Source of the DNA: Branchiostoma floridae
Lineage: Eukaryota; Chordata; Leptocardii; Amphioxiformes; Branchiostomatidae
Length of the DNA: 64,000 nucleotides
NCBI RefSeq assembly: GCF_000003815.2
Contig: NC_049983.1
Coordinates: 11,493,491-11,557,490, forward strand
Direction: 5' to 3'
Shown here piece by piece: positions 23,401 through 35,200 of this stretch. The stretch's first letter is position 1; every line of letters starts with the position of its first letter. Below the pieces are notes generated by a model, which had not been told where the DNA came from, did not search any database, and worked only from the letters and a program-made list of their open reading frames with translations. A program made the position numbers and the translations under genes.

Positions 23401-26177
23401 AGGGACAGCCAGGACTACAGCTTTAGCCTGGGGAAAACATCAGTGTGAAGTCAGACAGTGTCAAGTTATATCTTATGAAATACGGACTCTTATGAAAGAT
23501 TTTTGTGTGTTCTATTGGTTATTTAAAGGCTGTAAAATTTTCAGCTCACTCCTCTTTGATCAAAGGAGTATGGCAGACAAAAATGCAACTGGCTGACCTT
23601 CCAAGTAGCCTTGTTGCTGGCCACCAGAACTCCATCCTCTACATTTGTGACCTTGGTGACAGGGCAGTTCAAGGTCACCCTGTCCCCCAGCTGTTCCACC
23701 AGGACCTTACAAAGATTCTGCATCCCTCCGTTTACCCTGTACTGGGAATGGAATTAGACAAAAAAGTAATTCTAAAAGTATATGATAAGAAATGCTTAAG
23801 TATTATGTAAACTTTGTAACAATGGTAACAGTAGCATTCCTGTCTATACTAGCCATACAAAGATAGCTTACATACATTATAGAGAGGCTATCTCAAATGC
23901 TCATTAAGTTGAAATGTTATATGAGTCATCAACATTCAGAACACTATCTGCTTCCTATAGCCTATAGGAACAGCCTAAAATCCAGTCTTGTTAGCTTATT
24001 AAGTCCCACCGCCACCTCGCGGAAGACAACAACTGTTGGAAGCAGACTTTAGCTAGACGGGATTCCGGGACAAGTGTTTTGATATATATCATAGCATTTG
24101 GTTTAATCTTGGACTGTATTACCTCCCCATCACTGGCTGCAGCAGGGTTGACCAGTGTGGCCCACCTCCCCCCTCCTGTCTGTCCCACCAACCACAGGAA
24201 CCACAACATGGACACTTCCTCCGGCTCTGCACATGCCAACACACGTACAAACGCATCTGTGATCCTCCGCACTGACCTAAACAAACACAGGAAGGAGAAT
24301 CACATCATCTAGAGGCTGCCTATGATATCTTCTTTTCTAAATGTTGTGACTCTAAGATTTGTACCAGGTTATAAAAGCATAACTATGTCCAGATTCAAGT
24401 GTTTGCTTGCTTGTGTGCAAGTCTCTTGATGATCAAAATGATGTAAAATTTATATCTAAATCCAGTCAGAAACATGCTTAAAGAGAGTCGTATTGTATGA
24501 TATAAGTAAAAGTAAAAGGGGATGATTCCAGCTCACTTGAACCATACAGTCCTGTCAAAGAAGTCCTTCATGGTGCAGGAGTCCCATTCCTGTGCTGACG
24601 GAGCCTCCCAGGGCTCTTCTGGGGGAATCTGAGAAACAAAGGTGTTAAAATGTAGAATAATATGTATCTGTCCATGGTACTGAAGATGTTATAATGATGT
24701 TATAACAGATAATGTAGACAGTAGCTGACTAACCTGGTTAGCCAGCCTGTCCATGGTACTGAAGATGTTATAATGATGTTATAACAGATACTGTAGACCC
24801 TGACTAACCTGGTTAGCCAGCCTGTCCATGGTACTGAAGATGTTATAATGATGTTATAACAGATACTGTAGACCCTGACTAACCTGGTTAGCCAGCCTGT
24901 CCATGGTACTGAAGACGTTATAATGATGTTATAACAGATACTGTAGATCCTGACTAACCTGGTTAGCCAGCCTGTCCATGGTACTGAAGATGTTATTATG
25001 ATGTTATAACAGATACTGTAGACCCTGACTAACCTGGTTAGCCAGCCTGTCCATGGTACTGAAGACGTTATAATGGTCCAGTCTAACCAGAGGGTTCCAC
25101 GTGGGTAGAGACGTAGGGGTGAACCTCCACACACCATCCTGTAACAAGACATCAATGATATGATACAGGTTGTATAAAACTACCGGTAGTTCAAGTTATG
25201 GCAATGAAATTGATTTTCTTGTCTATGGAATGGTACCCTTGCCTGGAGTGTTTTAATACTTGCCTCTGTGACATACACAGTTTGACCAGGAGGCTGTTGC
25301 CAGACCTTCACTCCAACATCCTTCATCAGCTGCCATAACATGGACTGCGCAGGGACACAGAGAGATGCACCCTGGTCTGACACCATGCCCAACTCTGGAT
25401 TCTGTAGAACAGAGATACATACGAGAGTCACGTTTATTGCACAATGATTGCATCAGGTACAATGTATGGTATATAACAAATGTCGAGCAATTAAGTTTTT
25501 CTATAACATGTATAACTAACAACTACAAGCTATATGATGAAATTAAGTGCTATGGAGAGCAGAGGCAATACAAAGTGTCCTGGGGAACAGTAACATTCCA
25601 AACATGCCTGTGGACTCTCCCATTCCTGTGGCCACATACCTATGCAATTCCTAGAATTATTGCAGACTGCACACAATACTATAACATTAGGCTCGCTCCT
25701 GTGGTGTTGCCAAAAATAATGAAATGCATAAAAGTCGTACCTCTAAGGTGAACGTCCTACCCCCAACCCGACCAGACGCTTCCACAACAGCCACGTCCAA
25801 GCCATGTTTATGGAGCAGCCTGGCAGCTGTCAAACCTGAGACAAGAAACAAAACTCGATATTTCAGTTTCAATCATCATATTGACTTTGTACAATATGTG
25901 AAATAGCATCATGAGTGTGGAAACTTTGCCCTCCTTTCCTCTTTACTTCCGGAACAGTGAAATACGTGTAACTCACTGGCTAGTATGGCTAAAAAAAGTT
26001 AAAATCCAGGAATAGGAAATGATTGATTCAACTGGACGCGACGACGGCGAAGCCTCCATAATTATAGTCCTGTACGATAATGTTAGATGCCATGACTGGG
26101 TAGCTTGGGTCACTATCTATTCCCTCACCGCTCAGTCCAGCTCCAACCACGACAACGTCACAACTGTGTTCCGTCAT
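20413..26177 (-). CDS. Monoamine-oxidase-like flavin amine oxidase
   Basis: Fourteen exons: 26129-26177, 25741-25835, 25264-25401, 25034-25138, 24537-24628, 24123-24276, 23598-23741, 23280-23427, 22810-22900, 22549-22602, 22214-22274, 21877-21983, 21227-21338, 20413-20472 (TAA). All phases agree; 469 aa. The ATG at 26177 precedes [12 protein letters not shown], the Rossmann GxGxxG (residues 12-17), with E35 and GRVGGR after it. K295 (VCKCTLYYK) matches the lysine conserved near the MAO flavin. The C-terminal FAD region reads [13 protein letters not shown] (391-403) and [19 protein letters not shown]. The position equivalent to human MAO-A Cys406 / MAO-B Cys397 is glycine 395, so FAD is probably not covalently linked, and there is no hydrophobic MAO C-terminal tail. 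The intron after 25264 has a GC donor. The last codons overlap a good donor (AAAA|GTAAGT), so another 3' exon is possible. Substrate unknown. Confidence 0.85.
24669..25121 (-). repeat. 75-bp tandem repeat duplicating an exon end and its 5' splice site
   Basis: CTGTCCATGGTACTGAAGA recurs at about 24747, 24822, 24897, 24972 and 25047 (period 75) with an older copy at 24668. Each unit holds the last about 30 nt of oxidase exon 4 (STMDRLANQ) with its GTTAGTCAGG donor plus about 40 nt of intron, so five or six near-identical donors lie in a row. Only the first keeps the frame: reading on from it meets TAA after nine codons. Confidence 0.9.
25264..25401 (-). other. Amine oxidase exon 3 with GC-AG donor
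   Basis: The exon ends ACA GAG followed by GCAAGTATT. Phase 0 then joins exon 4 to give [13 protein letters not shown] without a break. No GT donor nearby gives the right frame and length. Confidence 0.7.
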
Positions 26178-26753
26178 TACAACAGACAACACTCCAATGG
26201 CCCTACCGCACGTAATGGGCGGCGTGCAATTCACACGACCGATGACCTTTCCACTTTCCCCCGGGATCAGATATCTGTTACCCAAGGAGGTTAATGTCCT
26301 CATGGTCATTGGTTTACCAAATGGTGCTATCAGTTCAGCTACTCGGATGAGCCATGAACATTTCTTCGTTATGAAGCCATTTTCCTTTTACTTACTGCAT
26401 TGCGATATAAGGAATGGGCTGGCCTTGGCTATAAAGAGCTAAAAAAAGAAAAAGAGAGGGACTTTGGAGCCTAATAAATTGTGTATTCTACAAAATGAAC
26501 ACACGTTAATGCTCTTCTTGCTGTCATTACATGCCATCTTCACATTGTTTGATGTCTACCCAGAAATTTAATTATAACGAATACAAGCCATTTGAATAGG
26601 CGATCAGTAATGCTTTCTTTAAAACGACCCGTTTTAATGTGTGTGTTTTTTTTTTCGAAAGTATGTTAAGGTTTCTACTACATCCGTTACGAATTTTTAA
26701 AAATCATGTAATCAGTTGTATCTCTGTTACGGCTATAATGATTTGATGACATC

Positions 26754-26831
26754 GGCTGAAATTTATTTTCAAGCAACTGAAAGTTGCCGCCCGGGCAATT
26801 AACTTTCAGTTGCTTAAAAATAAATTTCAGC
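26754..26831. repeat. Perfect hairpin with CAAGCAACTG arms
   Basis: GGCTGAAATTTATTTT...AAGCAACTGAAAGTT and AACTTTCAGTTGCTT...AAAATAAATTTCAGC pair almost perfectly around a GC-rich loop. About 33 bp per arm. Upstream of the amine oxidase. Confidence 0.85.
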
Positions 26832-27227
26832 CGTTGCGTAAATCGTACATAGCAGCTGTAAAATAAGTAAATATATGCCAAATATTGCAAAAACATATAT
26901 CGAAAAACGTATACCGTATGCCACAGAATCAAAAAAAAAAATGTGAAGGAAAAAAATTAATAACCTATTGTTCGGTATACAACATTCCGTGCGTTCGGTC
27001 ATTTGTTCAACCTTCCTGACCACTTAGATTTCATAATGAAAGCAACTTTTTGTCAAATTACTAGCCCCCTTATGACCTCAATGCAAGATGACCTACAGGC
27101 TGATTTGCTGAATGAATAGACGCTCGACGCACCCCTCCATTGAAAAGCTTTGTCCCGTGTTGACTCATTGATTTTTGTTTAGCCTAGCCACTGCCTTAAA
27201 AACCACGGTACTCAACTGCACTTAGTT

Positions 27228-27235
27228 TTGACGTC
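27228..27235. promoter_or_regulatory. Palindromic CRE (TGACGTCA)
   Basis: Exact CREB-type palindrome, about 1 kb upstream of the oxidase ATG. Distance and single occurrence make function uncertain. Confidence 0.25.
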
Positions 27236-29865
27236 AGTTTGTTTTTGGCCACTTTAGCAAATGCCAAACACTTGTTAGCTTTTAAACAAGCTTTCCTTTG
27301 CCAGATTAGGGATTACGGTATTTGTGTCCTTTTTGTGGCGGTGTTTTAAACAAGGATGCACTTGGTAATGACCTTACTCGTTTAACGGACTAGTACACAT
27401 CTTGTTGATCTATATCTTACAACTGGTTATACGTTAGGGGAGCTTTTGACAAGTTTACTTTGACCTACTGTTGACTGAAAAGGTTCCATGTGAATTTAGT
27501 GGATTACATTCCAAAAGATAGATACACTTTCCCTGATCTGTACCTTATTTGTAAGGTAAACAAAAAATAAAGTTTTCCATTCTATCATCACAGTGCAATG
27601 AATCGGGATGGGTTATGCTTGACCACGCGCCGCAGAGCAGACGCCACATCAATTTCCCTTGTAATCTATCGATCTCCAGTCAGACTGTTACAAGCTTTGA
27701 TAGCGACTTTTTTTTTCGCTAGCTAGCTACCAAAAACCGATCACTCCGATGTGACCACGAGAAAACAAAAGCGAAGGTTGATTAGAAATCAAAAGTCCCC
27801 CCCCCCCACACACACACAAGCACACACCCTGATGAAATATGAAAGATTCTGATGCTGACCTGAACATTTAAATCCAGTTGAACAAAACGTGGCGTGACGT
27901 ACATAAGCAGTTCACAAGGGCTCAAGCTGACCGTTCGTCAAGGGCAGTGCACACAACAACTAAACTCAAACAGGACCACCAACTGTGTAAATCTAGGATC
28001 CTCCTAAGGCTGACTGAGAAAAAGAGCTGTGTCCCAAAATCAACCCGGATGTCCCACAGCAGAGGGAACATTTCCAGGTGAGCGTCGATACTCACGCGCT
28101 TTGGTACATAGGTTGGCTTACCGAAGGGCACCCTACTCAAAACACCACAGGTATGTCACCGTACATGTATTTGATTACTCAAGTATGTTCAATGCACGAT
28201 AGACGTGATTGAATTATTTGTGATATCAGCAGACTTCCAAAATGACTTTTGTCGGCAAACTTCTAAACATGCATCTGGCTTTGGGACAAATGTCATCATA
28301 GTTTTCATTTACATGTGCGTGTGTCTTAATAAATGGTTGTTTGCATTTAGCGTTGTACAGTACACAGAAACGACGGGGCTCAGATTACGCCTTCCAGGAA
28401 GGGTTAGTTCTTTGCAATGATAAAAGACACGTATTGTTTTTTTGAAATGATATACAGCTGTCATCTAACATTATTACGAGACCATATAAACTTCATCATG
28501 TCTTCACAGATATCACTTTTCCTGACAAGCGTAGACTAAAGTCAAGAATACGCAGTGGTCCATTCATTAAGTCAGACATCTTTCGATCCTATAAAGCCAT
28601 GGCAACATGTGTATTTGTGACTGAAGAGTGATAACACAAGGATAAAACCATGAACCACTATTTCCATTGTGTATTTCTGTTCATTCAGGATTGATAATCA
28701 CACATTAAGGCGACTCCTTGACTAGAACAACGTTTTCACAACTTCAAGTCACACTAAAAGGCAATCTATTATGTAACTACATTTGTATGTGATACAACAG
28801 ATATTAGGATAACAGGATCTAGTATCAAATCCGATTTGAAAACGGATTTTTTGGACCTTAAGGAAAGTTCCTGTTTCTTTTTGGCATATCTTTTGTGGTT
28901 TACTTTATTTCCATGCCACAATTTGGCATAAATTTCAGGGAAAGCACAAGAAAAACAAGCTGAATTTATTACCAATGGAGTCAAACAATTGCTTCATATA
29001 ATTGCTACATATATTGCTACATAATATGCATGATTCTTCAACCATCTTTGAGTGGATGGCAATGCTTACTAATGCTTAGGATGACCCATTGCCATCAATA
29101 GGAAAAGCTGTAACTTCACAACATTCTGCTTAATTGCTGTACCCAATTTCAGAATCATAAAGAAACACTTCAAGCCATTGTACATCAAGTATCTTGCATA
29201 ATAAAGGAACAATGTAAGGTAGGTTTTTACAATCACATACAAAAACTCAGTCTTGAACAGAAAGTGGCAGAGATGAGGTCTGCATTTGCATAGCAGCGAT
29301 AAAACAGTCAATCTTTGTTGTTAACAGCACTCTGTGAATATGAAAGACACTTACAACTATGCCAACAGTGCCAATGTGCACTTTCAATTATCCACAATCA
29401 GACTATAACATTTTATTCTGTGGAATGAACCAAATGCTCTCATGTCTTCATTATGTATTAGGTTTTGAGATACAATCAAGTACAATTCTTGGAAAATACA
29501 ATCATGTTTAATACTATCTATTTCAAACAAAGACAGCCAACCATTACATTTCCATTTACAAGGCAGCTTTTACAAACCAATTGCACTTTTTCATTACATG
29601 ATTGTGTAGTGTACACTACTCACAAGATAATGGCACAAAGCTGTGCAGTGATGTGAACAACTTTTACCAGTACATATACTACGTTTATTACTACCCTTAA
29701 TTTCATTATACTGCAGTCATGATGATACTAATAATACATCTATTGCTTCAAGCTTAATTCATTTTACCTCATCATCTATTGTGATATTTGACCTTTTGTT
29801 TTTCACTGCAGAAATTTGGCTAAAATCAGTTTGGCTAAAGTTTTGCCTTGTTCAGTTTTTTATAA

Positions 29866-29871
29866 TTTATT
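29866..29871 (-). terminator. PEX19 polyadenylation signal
   Basis: AATAAA on the minus strand, 78 bp past the PEX19 stop. Confidence 0.5.
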
Positions 29872-29948
29872 CAAAATGAACATAGCCTAGCAGGTAATGA
29901 CTGTATTTGCTACATTGCTGACATGGTTTTGCCGTGTGGTTAACCTAG

Positions 29949-31309
29949 CTACATGACAGAACATGCCTCTCCCTCCTTGCCACCTGGAAGTTTTGGAACG
30001 CCGTGTTCGTCAAACTCGATTCCAGGTGCCATCTCTCCTACCAACTCCTTCGGTGGCTGACCTAAATCTTGCATCTTCTGCATCAAGTCCAACGTCTTCT
30101 CAAACCTCTTGGCCTTGACCTCCTCCGCGTCCGTCTCTGCTTCCGACTCGAACTCACCACAGATCTGCTTCATGAGTTCAAACTGCTGGGAATATTTCTG
30201 GTTGTCTTCCTGTGATAGTTTGGACTTGTTCTGTTCCAGCCAGTCGGGGTATTTCTGACAGATGTCCTTCAGGGAGGGGTACAACACTTCCTTGGAGAGG
30301 AGGTTTTTCATCATGGTTTGCATCATGGGAAGGAGGTCTGTGGCACCCGCGCCCTCCGCTGTGCCTTCTGACCCCAGCCCAAGGTCGGACATGGCCTTGA
30401 GAAGGTCATCCTCTGTGAGGGGGTTGTTCTGGAGCTCCTCTGCATTCTGTGCCATACTCTGGAGGGTCTGTGACAGAGAGCTGGCTAGTTCTGTGGTCCC
30501 ACCTTCAGGGCTGGCTTCTGGTCCCTGTTGGAATGACAAATACATTGTCAGGACTAAGAAATCTTTTTCATCTTAGAAACTATCATATAAAAAGCATGGT
30601 TTTCTGTAAAAAGAACTGCTAAATCATCACAGATTACCTGCCATAAGTTTTTTAAATGGAACATACCTTAATTTCGAAACAGATGATATCTACAACTTGA
30701 TCACGTGCTCATGCAAATGTGTGTATCATAATTTTGCTGTGCATCGATTCTTTAAAACATCAGTATCAAAGATGCTGTCATACTTGGTCTTTCCAATCAT
30801 TTTCAATGTCCACTGGATATTCGCGAGCAAGCCTTGGGCAAGAAAGTGTATTTCTATTGCTCGTTTCTTAATCACTAGCTATAATTTTGCACCAAAGGTC
30901 ACGCCCATTCCTCAAACACACCAACCTGTTCTATATCTGAAGCTTTGGCCGCAGCCTCCGCCAACTTAGAGAACTGAGCCATCAGCTGTGGGTTTTCTTC
31001 TTCTAGAGTCTTCATGGCCTTCTCGAACTCATCTGCGATCTGCCCGGCCAGCTCCTGTTCAAACACCTCGCTGAAAAGGGCTTCCTCGTCAGTTGGGAAG
31101 GATTCGCCTCCCGACTGGGGCTCACCCGCCCCTACTCCCGCGGGTTTCCCTCCGTCCGCGCCCGCCGCCTGGCCTTCTGCGGCCTTCCCCGCATCCTTGG
31201 TTTTGGCCTTGTCAAAATCTGACAGTGCACTGTCCAACAGATCGTCTAATTCTGGGTCGGGAACAGGATTTTCCACGGGCTGCGAAGCAGACGCACCATT
31301 TTCCGCCAT
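29949..31309 (-). CDS. PEX19: Peroxisomal biogenesis factor 19
   Basis: Two exons: 30926-31309 (ATG, 128 codons, phase 0, donor CAG|GTTGGT) and 29949-30524 (acceptor CCAACAG, stop TAG), 319 aa; human PEX19 is 299 aa. PEX19 is the cytosolic chaperone and import receptor for peroxisomal membrane proteins, docking on PEX3. The acidic N-terminus carries DPELDDLLDSALSDFD (residues about 18-33), the PEX3-binding helix region. The C-terminal half holds the helical cargo-binding domain (LYPSLKDICQKYPDWL) and ends in the farnesylation box C-S-V-M. The middle contains an Ala/Gly-rich stretch (TKDAGKAAEGQAAGAD). Head to head with the sialyltransferase, about 960 bp between starts. A DR1 element lies 17 bp upstream of the ATG. 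Confidence 0.97.
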
Positions 31310-31325
31310 CTTGGAACATTAGTGT

Positions 31326-31338
31326 GGGTCAAAGTTCA
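31326..31338. promoter_or_regulatory. DR1 nuclear-receptor element at PEX19 start
   Basis: GGGTCA-A-AGTTCA: two half sites spaced by one base, the form bound by PPAR/RXR and HNF4. It lies 17 bp upstream of the PEX19 ATG, so it is in the core promoter or 5' UTR. Confidence 0.5.
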
Positions 31339-31750
31339 ATCATGAGCCTGACTATACCAAATACAGTATTCTAAGGGGTGAGCAGGTTTGAAATGTTTGA
31401 AGATGGGTACAAGAGAGTCAAGAGATGAGCAAATAACGAACGAAGTCCATGAAAACACCATTTTCAGATCCATATCTTAGACTTACGTTTAAGGCTTCCT
31501 TGAGGAAAGTAATTTCTTGGCCATCCTTAGATTTTATCAAAGATAGCTGTTCTGTCAAACTAACGTTATATACCTGCAATAAAACACTATTATTCTTAAA
31601 CGTTTTCTGATTTTGAATTTGAATTTGAATTTGAATCAGAATTTAAAGGTTCCGACCGTTTTTGATGTATTTTAGGCTGTTTTTATTAGACTTTATATTT
31701 TATCAGTCTTCTTTAACTTAATATGCTCACCAACCAATGATGCCATTTAC

Positions 31751-31966
31751 TTACTCTCCAAGCAGAGGTTAGGCTCCGGCTGTTTTTCTAACGTTTTTTT
31801 TAGTCGTTTTTATCGGGCTTTCTATTTTTCTATTTTATCTTGCTGTGTCAAAACCTAACATTTGGCTGGCGTACTTCAAGAAAAATGACAAAAATAGAAA
31901 GCCCGATAAAAACGACTAAAAAAACGCTTAAAAAACGGCCGGAGCCTAACCTCTGCTTGGAGAGTA
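31751..31966. mobile_element. MITE with 8-bp target duplication
   Basis: Ends ACTCTCCAAGCAGAGG and CCTCTGCTTGGAGAGT are inverted complements; inner arms around AGTCGTTTTTATCGGGC also pair. Flanks CCATTTAC (31743-31750) and CCGTTTAC (31967-31974) match at seven of eight positions, suggesting an 8-bp duplication (hAT- or P-like). Confidence 0.65.
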
Positions 31967-32097
31967 CCGTTTACTAGTAATACGATCATTTGAAAGAAAT
32001 GCTGGCTTTTTGGTTGATGGACGGAAACAATTCAAAATAGAAAGACTGATCAAACGCATAGAAATACGTCCAAAACAAACTAGAACACTCACTGAGA

Positions 32098-32138
32098 GCA
32101 AGGAGGTTATATCTATATAGAGATATAACCTCCTTGCT
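32098..32138. repeat. Short hairpin, AAGGAGGTTATA arms
   Basis: AGCAAGGAGGTTATATCT and AGATATAACCTCCTTGCT around ATATAG. Related to the hairpin at 36711-36765. Confidence 0.7.
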
Positions 32139-32270
32139 GAGAGGCTAACGTTTAATAGCACGCTGCTTGAAGAGTACTTTTAGGCTATCGAAATCGAGAA
32201 CAATTGATGCCAGGATACAGACACATTCTTGCTTTTCTTTTGTCAACATATTGTCTTAGAATCGGTTAAT

Positions 32271-35200
32271 ATGCTGCTGAGATGGAAGTTACTGGTAGTC
32301 GGATGCCTGTTGCTGATTGGGGCTCTCCAGCTCTACACCAACGTAGACTTCCTACGCACCGGGCAGGACCAGAACCCACCCAACAATGTGAAACTAGGAT
32401 TGACCTTCCCGATCATTGGGTATGACAACACACGGTTTGACTTCTAGCTTATGCGTTCACCATGCAGATCTTTAATGTATGGATCGAGTTATCGTTGTTT
32501 TCCGATATTTCATTAATTTGATCTAAGATACGATCATATGGCCACCCCAAGAATGTTACTAAGAAAGTTACATCAATAAATGCAGACGTAACGTTATAGT
32601 ACTAGTGTCTTCGAACTTTTTATCTCAAAGCTGACTTGAGTGGCATTCCATCCGTTTATAAACATACCGTTATCCCTTTGAATGAATCCGATGCTTCTCG
32701 GTTTTGTATTATGGTGGTATCTCACTGCACTTGGGGCACCGGTGCGGCACTGCGGGGTTCGTACATGACTCAATGCATTTCAGATATAAAGAACGAATTT
32801 TCTTACGTTTTGTGTATTTTGTTGTCTTCTAAGTCATACTTTTACGTATTATGCAATATCTAAATTACTTTTAAAAAATCGACGAAATAACGCAACAGCG
32901 CCGCAGTAAACGAACACCGCAGTGCCGCACCCGTGCCTCAAGTGCAGTGAGATACCACCTTTACCAGCCCCGTGTCAAGACATCCTTTCCTAGCTGAAAC
33001 GTCTTTATGATTTGTAGCTATCTGCAAAGGCACTAAAGTTTCTGACTTGCCGTAGTGATTACAGCATGATAGCAAACAGGAACGCGGCGGACGATTCTCA
33101 ACCTCAACCGGCATCAGATGACAGTGACGTCACGGTGGACCCGGAGGTCTGCATCCCAACGCAGTCGCAGTTGGGCCCACTTTTCCACTTAACAAACAAC
33201 AACGACACCAAGTTTTCTTTCAGACGAAACCCAAAATGGAACAAGCCTGTAAGTAATTAAAAATGAAATCTTCCGTCATTTCTTAAGTGACTTCACATGT
33301 ATTTGCCATTGGTTATACTTTTGAGTATTTTCTATGTAATATAGTGGCTATCGTATTTTTGAACCATTGACCAACTTATTCATCATTACAGAGCTACAAT
33401 ATTAATGTGTGGCAACAGTGATACAATTGTTATTCTATTTTCAAGACATGCGCGGAAACTCTGCAGACGACAGCGTTTGAGTCAGAAGAGTTTGGTCCGA
33501 TCTTTCGGCCTGACATACAGATGCTGATCAACTGCAACCTGTTTGATCTGAGAGAATACTGGAGGATGAAAAAGTGGGAAATACCATTCGGATACAACTA
33601 CTACATGGAAAATATCACTTACGAGGGTAGGTAGATAACCCATTTCACCAGAACTGACATCATTGTTAGCATCTTTGGGGTGCATATCTTTAAATACTTC
33701 CAAATTCAACAATATACAATTCAATGTGCGAAACCAGCTTATTTCTGCTTAATCTTTTGATTTTTCATGTCATCATGTCATCAGAGGTACGAGATGTGTT
33801 GAAGATGTTTCCAGCGGACGATACCATCTTCAACTTTACGGGGAGGAGCAGGCCCCGGTGCATAACCTGTGCTGTGGTTGGCAATGGTGGGATATTGAAC
33901 GGCTCGAGGATGGGCATGGAGATTGATCAGCATAGCTACGTTTTTAGGTAAAATCGGGATTAATTTTACGTATCATTATAATCATGTAATATAGTTCAAG
34001 TTTATCATGTGCATTTTAGCTTTTCATTAGCATAGCTGATTAGACTAACGCATTGTTTCCCTCCCTTTGTATGAAAGTTTTTTAATGTAGACCACTCTTC
34101 GTTCAGGGTAAATGAAGCCTACACGAAAGGCTATGAGGAAGACGTGGGCAAAAGGACGACCCACTATGTGTTTTTCGATCGATCTCTCCGATACGTCAAG
34201 CCAGAGGACTATCCCATAAGTCAGGTCAGTCTGTCTACAGTATGCCTGTCTTCTGGCCACTTAGATTCACAAGTAAAGATCAATAAACTCTTTCGTTGTT
34301 GTAAGACAACTGTTACTCTGGATCTAATATTTTCAGAACACCACGTACATCTATGTGCCGTGCAGAAAAGATGACTTCTCATACCTGAGGGCCATAGGAG
34401 AACGTACGGCCGAGTTCAATGTACAACCTGAACACGTGCGAATCATTCATCCAGACTTCATGAGATACATACATTTTGTGTAAGTCTTGCTTCGCTTAGA
34501 ACACGCTTATTGGTACTAAAATGTGTTGATTAATTTAATGATAATAACGTAATTACCCTAACTGATAAGAATGGAACACTCACTGAAACAAAATGAGGTT
34601 GGCGCTTAAAATGAAGAAAAAGAGACTGTCGAAGAAGAAGTAGCTACTCAGTTTACGGCTACGTATAATGAAAGTATCACATATAATCTGTGTGGCACAA
34701 ACCCATAGCCAGTTCCGTAACGACCTGCTTCCCGCGGATCAGCCAGAAGAGCGCATTTTAATCAGGCCAGATACATGTATATCTTTGTTAACGCTGTGAA
34801 GAAACTACATGGAATTGGTCGTTAGGTTATGGACACATGTTATATATGGCAAGAAGTCGGACATGGAAAGACAAGACACATTTTAGAATCTAACAGAAAA
34901 TCTTCGTGACAGGCAGATCGCTCAGTGCAATTCAAAATAATAAGCTGCTGCTCCTATAGCAGTTATATCAGCTTCAGAGATAGCCTGGGTACCATTCGAT
35001 TTCTACCGGGGTTTCCTTGCACTCACTGCCCTAAAAGTGTGAAGACAGTCATATAGCAGGGAAATTCTACGACACCTCTCTCCGTCGATTATTTAGGGCG
35101 CGAGTGCAAGGAGCCCCCGGTAGACACCGGATAGTACCCAGGCTATTTCAGACATACAGATACAGATGAAATGGCTTTTCCGTTGTACAGGTGGATGAGA

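Larger units (their letters stand above)
26178..29948. other. Intergenic region between amine oxidase and PEX19
   Basis: AT-rich, no supported coding exon. Holds the hairpin at 26754-26831, a palindromic CRE (TGACGTCA) at 27228-27235, a C-run with short CA repeat near 27798, and PEX19's AATAAA (TTTATT on plus at 29866). Frames around 27878-28140 show no recognisable protein. Confidence 0.5.

Noticed and set aside
24669-25121. Regularly spaced repeats resembling a CRISPR array
   Set aside because: The unit is a continuous 75-bp tandem duplication of an exon-intron border with no distinct spacers, in a eukaryotic gene.
24700-25155. A 151-codon repetitive frame on the minus strand
   Set aside because: It exists only because the 75-bp tandem unit is a multiple of three; the true exon uses another frame.
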